Assembly: GCA_012729785.1 (NCBI GenBank)
Contig: JAAYCL010000031.1
Span: 1 to 64,000 of the forward strand
Direction of reading: 5' to 3'
Source: Chlamydiota bacterium
Lineage (GTDB): Bacteria > Auribacterota > Tritonobacteria > UBA1439
DNA: 64,000 nucleotides
Position numbers and translations under genes: made by a program. Position 1 is the first letter of the stretch. Each line of letters opens with the position of its first letter. This document shows positions 59,851 through 64,000 of the stretch, piece after piece. The notes below the pieces were generated by a model. It made no database searches and had not been told where the DNA came from. It worked only from the letters and a program-made list of their open reading frames with translations.

Positions 59851-60275
59851 CGCGCCGTACGGCGGCATTCGCGCTGCTCGCCCTCGTCGCGCTGCTCTGC
59901 GCGTACGGCGGTCTGTACGCGCCGGGGCCCACGCTCGACGAGTGCCTCGCGGATCCCGGCGCGTTCGACGGGGCGGTCGTGTACGCGCCCCGGGAGTCGG
60001 TCATCGGCCGGGTCACGGACGACGGCTTCACGCTCAGGTGGCGCGGCAGGGAGGTGCCGGTCAGGGGGATCGCACGGAACGCGCGGCCGGGGACCTACGT
60101 GGGCGTGCGGGGGAAATTCCGCCGCGGCGGCTGGATCGAGGCGGAGGCGGTGCATGTCGGCCGCTGGCGGCGGATGAAGATGGCGGTCTCGATCGTCGCG
60201 GCGGCGGCGGTCGGCGTGTTGCTCGTACGAAGATTCAGGTGGGACGGGGAACAGCGCGGCTTCGCGCCGAGATGA
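59847..60275 (+). CDS. Membrane-anchored OB-like protein of unknown function
   Basis: The product is 142 residues. An N-terminal helix (AAFALLALVALLCAYGGLYA) and a C-terminal helix (MAVSIVAAAAVGVLLV) enclose an extracytoplasmic domain with short beta strands: VIGRVTDDGFTLRWRGREVPVRG...GTYVGVRGKFRRGGWIEAEAVHVG. This strand order resembles CcmE/OB-type folds but lacks the CcmE heme-binding His. Translation is coupled to the small Cys protein. No family was recognised. Confidence 0.72.
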   Translation: MTRRTAAFALLALVALLCAYGGLYAPGPTLDECLADPGAFDGAVVYAPRESVIGRVTDDGFTLRWRGREVPVRGIARNARPGTYVGVRGKFRRGGWIEAEAVHVGRWRRMKMAVSIVAAAAVGVLLVRRFRWDGEQRGFAPR

Positions 60276-60455
60276 CCCTTCGGAGGATTCGGAGGGGCGG
60301 CAATGCCATGATCTCCGTGCGGGCCGGCCGCGGATCGGGAAGCGGCCCCGCCCGTGTGAATTGACGCGCCTGTCCTCCCCCGGCGGGATGGATGCGCGCA
60401 CTTTTCAATCGCCTAGACAAGAGGATGCACAGGGGGGGCGTTTTTTTTGTGTTCA
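60276..60455. other. Spacer ahead of the biotin operon
   Basis: No gene is seen in these 180 nt. A T8 tract (60441..60448) follows a G-rich stretch, but only a 4-bp stem can be drawn before it, so it is at most a weak terminator for the gene ending at 60275. The -35 of the biotin promoter (TGTTCA, 60450..60455) is at its right edge. Confidence 0.4.
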
Positions 60456-60487
60456 TTGTCAACCCGGGGATGGATAATGGTTGACAA
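60456..60487 (+). promoter_or_regulatory. BirA-type biotin operator overlapping the bioB promoter
   Basis: A perfect dyad TTGTCAACC (60456..60464) and GGTTGACAA (60479..60487) is separated by 14 nt. BirA operators have the form TTGT.AACC...GGTT.ACAA with spacers of 14-16 nt. The -10 hexamer GATAAT (60473..60478) lies inside the operator, and the ATG of bioB begins on the base after it, so bound BirA-biotinyl-AMP would block polymerase. The transcript would be nearly leaderless. Confidence 0.88.
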
Positions 60488-61471
60488 ATGCCTTCCACGG
60501 ACGGAACCGTCTCACACGCGCTCGCGGCGATACGCGCGGGGAGAAAGATCTCCCGCCTCGCGGCGCTCCGGCTCGCGAAGGCGCCCCTCGCCGACCTCAT
60601 GCGGGGGGCGGACGCGCTCCGCCGGGAGCGGTTCGGGGACCGCGTCTCCCTCTGCGCGATCGTGAACGCGCGCGCGGGCCTCTGCGCGGAGGATTGCGCG
60701 TTCTGCGCGCAGTCGACGCGGCACGCGGCGCGCACGCCGGTGCATCCGATGCGGAGCGCGAAAACGCTCCTCGAGGCGGCGCGGAAGGCGCGCGGCATGG
60801 GCGCCTTTCGTTTCGGGATCGTCACCAGCGGCCGCGCGGCGGGCCGCGAAGACGCGGCGCGGGTTCGCGGGGCGGTCAGGGCGATACGGCACAACGGCCC
60901 GGTCAGCCCCTGCGCCTCCCTCGGCGCGCTCCGGGAGGAGGATGCGCGGGCGCTCCGGGCCGCGGGCCTCGCGCGCTACCACCACAATCTCGAGACGTCC
61001 GCGCGCTTCTTCCCCTCGATCTGCGCCACGCACCTATGGGAGGACCGCGTGCGGACGGTGCGGACGGCGAAACGGGCGGGGCTCGAGGTCTGCGCGGGCG
61101 GGATCTTCGGCCTCGGGGAGACGTGGGAAGACCGGGTGGACCTCGCCCTCGCCCTGCGGGAACTCGGGGTCGAATCGGTCCCGGTCAATTTCCTGATGCC
61201 CGTCGAAGGCACGCCGCTCGAAAAGAGGCGTCCGCTCCGGCCGCCCGAAGCGCTGCGGATCATCGCCTTGTTCCGCTTCGTCCTCCCGCGCGCCGAGATC
61301 AGGGTCGCGGGGGGGAGGGAGCTCGCGCTCGGGCAGGCGCAGGAGAGGATCTTCGCGGCGGGGGCGAACGGGATGATGGTCGGGGACTACCTCACCACCA
61401 GGGGGCGGGGCATCGGCGACGACAGGCGGATGCTCGAACGCCTCGGACTGGAGGTCGAGCGGGCCGTCTAG
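60488..61471 (+). CDS. bioB: Biotin synthase
   Basis: The product is 327 residues. The radical SAM motif is AGLCAEDCAFCAQS (Cys66, Cys70, Cys73); YHHNLETSARFFPSICATHLWEDRV and GIFGLGETWEDRVDLALALRELGVESVPVNFLMPVEGTPL are BioB hallmarks, with Cys residues and the late Arg (EIRVAGGRE) for the auxiliary 2Fe-2S cluster. It inserts sulphur into dethiobiotin. There is no Shine-Dalgarno sequence; the ATG directly abuts the BirA operator. It is the first gene of the operon. Confidence 0.96.
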   Translation: MPSTDGTVSHALAAIRAGRKISRLAALRLAKAPLADLMRGADALRRERFGDRVSLCAIVNARAGLCAEDCAFCAQSTRHAARTPVHPMRSAKTLLEAARKARGMGAFRFGIVTSGRAAGREDAARVRGAVRAIRHNGPVSPCASLGALREEDARALRAAGLARYHHNLETSARFFPSICATHLWEDRVRTVRTAKRAGLEVCAGGIFGLGETWEDRVDLALALRELGVESVPVNFLMPVEGTPLEKRRPLRPPEALRIIALFRFVLPRAEIRVAGGRELALGQAQERIFAAGANGMMVGDYLTTRGRGIGDDRRMLERLGLEVERAV

Positions 61472-61612
61472 GTAGGAGCTGCGGAGGGAGTAGGGGAAGA
61501 GTCATCTTTTAGCCGCGGAGTATCGCGGATCTTTGCGGATGCCTGTAGGGGCTTGTCAATCCGCAGCGAACAGATGACCTCTTCCTCCGCGCCCTCCTCG
61601 GCGGCGTCCATC
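61472..61612. other. Spacer between bioB and the SDR gene
   Basis: In these 141 nt a small hairpin CCGCG/CGCGG is present near 61515..61530, and the 'GCGGAT' string recurs. No ribosome site precedes either candidate start of the next gene (61574 or 61613), so where its translation begins is uncertain. Confidence 0.35.
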
Positions 61613-62350
61613 ATGAGAAAGAAGGTCGTGCTGGTGACGGGGGCGTCGCGCGGGCTCGGGGCGGCGACCGCCGCGGCGTTCGCCCGGGCGGGCTGGCGCG
61701 CGGCGGTGAACTACCGCGTTTCGCGCGAGGCGGCGGAACGCGTCGTCGCGGAGATCGCCGGGGCGGGGGGGGAGGCGTTCGCCTGGCGCGCCGACGTCGC
61801 GTCCGCGGGGGAGGTCGCGGCGATGACGGTGGAAATCGTCCGGCGCTGGGGGCGGCTGGACGCCCTCGTGGCCAACGCGGGGATCGCGCACGAGGCGCTC
61901 TGCGTATCGACGCGCGAGGCCGACTGGGACGCGGTGCTCGCCACGAACCTCAAAGGCGTTTTTCTCTGCGTGCGTGAGGCGGCGGCGGCGATGCTCCGGC
62001 GTGGATCCGGGCACCTGATCGCCGTCGGATCGCGGATCGGCCTCTCCGGCGGTAAGGGGGAGAGCGCGTACGCGGCCTCGAAGGCGGCGCTCGTCGGCTT
62101 CATCCTCAGCGCCGCGCGGGAGCTGGGCCCCTCCGGCATCCGCGCCAACGCCGTCGTCCCCGGGTTCATGCCCACGGAGATGGGGAGGTCGGCCTCGGAG
62201 GAGGCGCAAGAGCGCGCCCGCGCCGAGAGCGTTTTCGGCCGGCACGCGGACCCGCACGAGGCGGCGCGGTTCATCGTCAACCTCGCCGAAACGGAGGGGG
62301 TCTCGGGACAACTCTTCACGCTCGACGGGAGGATCCACCGGTGGAGTTGA
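61613..62350 (+). CDS. SDR-family reductase (FabG-like) in the biotin operon
   Basis: The product is about 245 residues from the ATG at 61613, which opens at the Rossmann strand MRKKVVLVTGASRGLGAATA (TGxxxGxG). NAG at VANAGIAHEAL, catalytic Ser in VGSRIGLSGGKGESAYAASKAAL (Ser..Tyr-x3-Lys) and VVPGFMPTEM complete a classical SDR. It is most like 3-oxoacyl-ACP reductase. It sits between bioB and bioF, so it may reduce an intermediate of pimeloyl-ACP synthesis; this is an inference from context. An in-frame start at 61574 would add 13 residues. Confidence 0.88.
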   Translation: MRKKVVLVTGASRGLGAATAAAFARAGWRAAVNYRVSREAAERVVAEIAGAGGEAFAWRADVASAGEVAAMTVEIVRRWGRLDALVANAGIAHEALCVSTREADWDAVLATNLKGVFLCVREAAAAMLRRGSGHLIAVGSRIGLSGGKGESAYAASKAALVGFILSAARELGPSGIRANAVVPGFMPTEMGRSASEEAQERARAESVFGRHADPHEAARFIVNLAETEGVSGQLFTLDGRIHRWS

Positions 62351-62355
62351 GCGGG

Positions 62356-63534
62356 ATGGAGACAGAACTCTCCTTGGAACTCGAGGCGCTGCGCGCGGCG
62401 GGGCTCTACCGCGAGACGCGGCTCGTGGAGGGGGCGCAGGGGCCGCGCGTCGAGCTCGACGGGCGAGAGCTCCTCTGCCTCTGCTCGAACGACTACCTCG
62501 GCCTCGCGGCGCATCCGGCGGTGCGGGAGGCCGCCCGGGAGGCGATCGCCCGGTACGGCTGGGGGAGCGGCGCCTCGCGCCTCGTCTCGGGGACGATGCG
62601 GCTTCACCGCGAGCTCGAGGAGGCGCTCGCCTCGTTCAAGCGCGCGGAGGCGGCGCTCCTCTTCCCCTCGGGGTACGCCGCGAACGTCGGGACCATCGCG
62701 GCGCTCGCCGGTGCGGGCGACACCGTGATCCTCGACAAGCTCGACCACGCGAGCATCGTGGACGGCGCCCGCCTCTCGGGCGCCTCCGTCAGGGTCTACC
62801 CGCACGGCGGCGTCGCGAAGCTCGCCCGCCTCCTGGCCGCGGGGCGAAGCTCGCGCAGGACGATCGTGGCCACGGACAGCCTGTTCAGCATGGACGGGGA
62901 CCTCGCCCCGCTTCGCGAGATAGCCGCCGCCGCGCGACGGTACGACGCCTGGCTGATGGTGGACGAGGCGCACGCCACCGGCGTCCTCGGCCCGGATGGG
63001 CGCGGCGGGGCGGAGCTTCAAGGCGTGGAGGAGGCGGTGGAGATCTCGATGGGGACGCTCAGCAAGGCGCTCGGGGGGATCGGGGGGTTCGTGGCGGGCT
63101 CGGCGGCGCTCGTGGATTTCCTGCGGCACCGGGCGCGGAGCTTCGTCTACACCACCGCCCCGCCGACGGCCGCGTGCGCCGCGGCGCTCGCGGCGTTGAG
63201 GATCGTGCGGGAGCAGCCCCACCTGCGGCGCGACGTCCTCGCCCGCGCGGGGCGCCTGCGGGAGGGGCTCGCCGCGCTCGGGTTCGACACGATGGGGAGC
63301 GCGTTCCAGATCGTGCCGGTGCGCGTCGGGGAGGCGGAGGCCGCGGCCCGAATCTCGCGGGAGCTTCTCCTGGGCGGCATCCTCGCCCCCGCCATTCGGC
63401 CACCGACCGTGCCGAAGGGGTCGAGCCGCATCCGGCTGAGCGTCACCGCCGCGCACACGGACGCGGACATCGACCGGGTGATCGAGGCGTTTCGCGTCAT
63501 CGCGGGGGAAGGATCGGGGCGTGCGGGGGTCTGA
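62356..63534 (+). CDS. bioF: 8-amino-7-oxononanoate synthase
   Basis: The product is about 392 residues from the ATG at 62356 (GGAG 9 nt upstream); a GTG at 62341, overlapping the SDR gene, is the alternative. PLP-enzyme landmarks: CSNDYLGLAAHPAV, GASRLVSGTMRLHRELEEALASF, VDEAHATGVLGPDGRG (Asp203, His206) and SMGTLSKALGGIGG (PLP lysine Lys237). It condenses pimeloyl-ACP or -CoA with alanine. A closely related family member (2-amino-3-ketobutyrate ligase) is excluded by the operon context. Confidence 0.93.
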   Translation: METELSLELEALRAAGLYRETRLVEGAQGPRVELDGRELLCLCSNDYLGLAAHPAVREAAREAIARYGWGSGASRLVSGTMRLHRELEEALASFKRAEAALLFPSGYAANVGTIAALAGAGDTVILDKLDHASIVDGARLSGASVRVYPHGGVAKLARLLAAGRSSRRTIVATDSLFSMDGDLAPLREIAAAARRYDAWLMVDEAHATGVLGPDGRGGAELQGVEEAVEISMGTLSKALGGIGGFVAGSAALVDFLRHRARSFVYTTAPPTAACAAALAALRIVREQPHLRRDVLARAGRLREGLAALGFDTMGSAFQIVPVRVGEAEAAARISRELLLGGILAPAIRPPTVPKGSSRIRLSVTAAHTDADIDRVIEAFRVIAGEGSGRAGV

Positions 63535-63637
63535 CGCGCTTCCCTCTCTCATCCCCGCGAGTGGGAGGGGGGAGTGGGGGAGACATCCCCCGGATCAGAA
63601 ATCGGGGAAACGCGCCGTGCCGCAGGGGAGGGGAGCC

Positions 63638-64000
63638 GTGAAGAACCGATCGCGCGCCGCGGCGGGGGAGAAGGACCGCCGTTTCGTCTGGCACCCGTTC
63701 ACGCAGATGCGGGACTGGGTGCGGGAGGAGCAGCCGGTGATACAAGCGGCGAGGGGCTGCTGGCTGGAGGACACGAACGGGCGGCGGTACCTCGACGGGG
63801 TCTCCTCGCTCTGGGTCAACATCCACGGGCACCGGAAACGGGAGATCGACCGTGCGATTGTGCGGCAGCTCGGGAAGGTCGCGCACTCGACCCTTCTGGG
63901 GCTGGGGGGCGCGCCGTCCGCGGAGCTCGCCGAGCGGCTGGTCCGGATCGCCCCTTCCGGCATCGAGAAGGTCTTCTTCTCCGACGACGGCTCGACGGCG
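63638..64000 (+). CDS. bioA: Adenosylmethionine-8-amino-7-oxononanoate aminotransferase, 5' part
   Basis: A reading frame opens at GTG 63638, after GGGGAGGGGAGCC, and stays open to the right edge (121 codons). It reads DRRFVWHPFTQMRDWVREEQP, then LEDTNGRRYLDGVSSLWVNIHGHRKREIDRAI and HSTLLGLGGAPSAELAERLVRIAPSGIEKVFFSDDGSTA. The WHPFTQM motif and SDDGSTA are distinctive for BioA. It converts KAPA to DAPA using S-adenosylmethionine. The gene is cut by the window end. The 103 nt before it hold only G-rich spacer. Confidence 0.93.
   Translation, partial: MKNRSRAAAGEKDRRFVWHPFTQMRDWVREEQPVIQAARGCWLEDTNGRRYLDGVSSLWVNIHGHRKREIDRAIVRQLGKVAHSTLLGLGGAPSAELAERLVRIAPSGIEKVFFSDDGSTA

Noticed and set aside
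60436-60450. T8 tract as an intrinsic terminator before bioB
   Set aside because: Only a 4-bp stem can be drawn in front of it.
1-64000. CRISPR arrays, prophage or integrative element
   Set aside because: No regularly spaced direct repeats, cas genes, integrase, phage structural genes or tRNA attachment sites were found.

Overview
The window is high-GC DNA from a Gram-negative (diderm) bacterium: it carries a type II secretion system with an outer-membrane secretin, two ExbB/ExbD motor pairs, a TonB/TolA-like protein and lipoprotein and Tat-type signals. Eight-bladed PQQ-like propellers opening with a WPMFR..HTG motif, Pro-Thr (TPTPT) linkers, a PilM-PilN fusion in the GspL position and many small unfamiliar secreted proteins suggest an uncultured lineage around Omnitrophota, Auribacterota or the PVC group. 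That placement is an inference; there is no rRNA, tRNA or other taxonomic marker gene apart from dnaA. The region reads as stable chromosome: no integrase, IS transposase, phage gene or CRISPR array was seen.

Layout. 1-3.9 kb: a tandem pair of secreted propeller proteins sharing an almost identical C-terminal cassette, plus the 3' scrap of a third copy. 4.1-12.4 kb (minus): a NapH/MauM-type polyferredoxin with a Tat-exported DUF362 protein, a phospholipase D-like protein, and a permease - metallophosphoesterase - exbB - exbD operon. 12.7-19 kb: nucleoside transporter, a polytopic glycosyltransferase-like protein, galT, a small zinc-ribbon protein and a tolQ-tolR-tonB operon. 19.1-24.8 kb: a TIGR02757 / unknown / queuosine-salvage operon, a small DUF962 protein, holA, and dnaA with its promoter and two DnaA boxes. 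24.8-27.8 kb: a four-gene operon of secreted proteins, three of them coiled-coil paralogues, that I cannot assign to any known system. 27.8-33.6 kb: TPR protein, M20 peptidase, Lon-substrate-domain protein, UPF0173 hydrolase, phosphopentomutase-like enzyme and a secreted helical protein.

33.6-49.9 kb (minus) is one continuous 16-gene array: a membrane TPR protein, an ECF sigma factor and its anti-sigma factor, then GspC-D-E-F-G-H-I-J-K, a PilM/PilN-type GspL, GspM, a tiny lipoprotein and a radical SAM/SPASM protein. The joints are overlapping or short, so sigma control and secretion look like one transcription unit. A secreted matrixin-type metalloprotease lies just upstream and is a plausible substrate.

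51.4-59.6 kb is a glycan-assembly region: a dTDP-rhamnose 4-epimerase-type enzyme bracketed by two 96-97-nt inverted-repeat elements, a DPM1-like glycosyltransferase and an AmpG-like transporter on the minus strand, and four more glycosyltransferases in overlapping order on the plus strand. 59.7-60.3 kb holds a small desulforedoxin-like protein coupled to a membrane OB-like protein. 60.4 kb to the right edge is a biotin operon: a perfect BirA-type operator, bioB, an SDR reductase, bioF and the start of bioA, which runs off the window.

Promoters of the TTGACA/TATAAT type could be read at many transcription-unit starts. Three of them place the -10 hexamer exactly 9 nt before an ATG that has no Shine-Dalgarno sequence, which suggests leaderless mRNAs in this organism.
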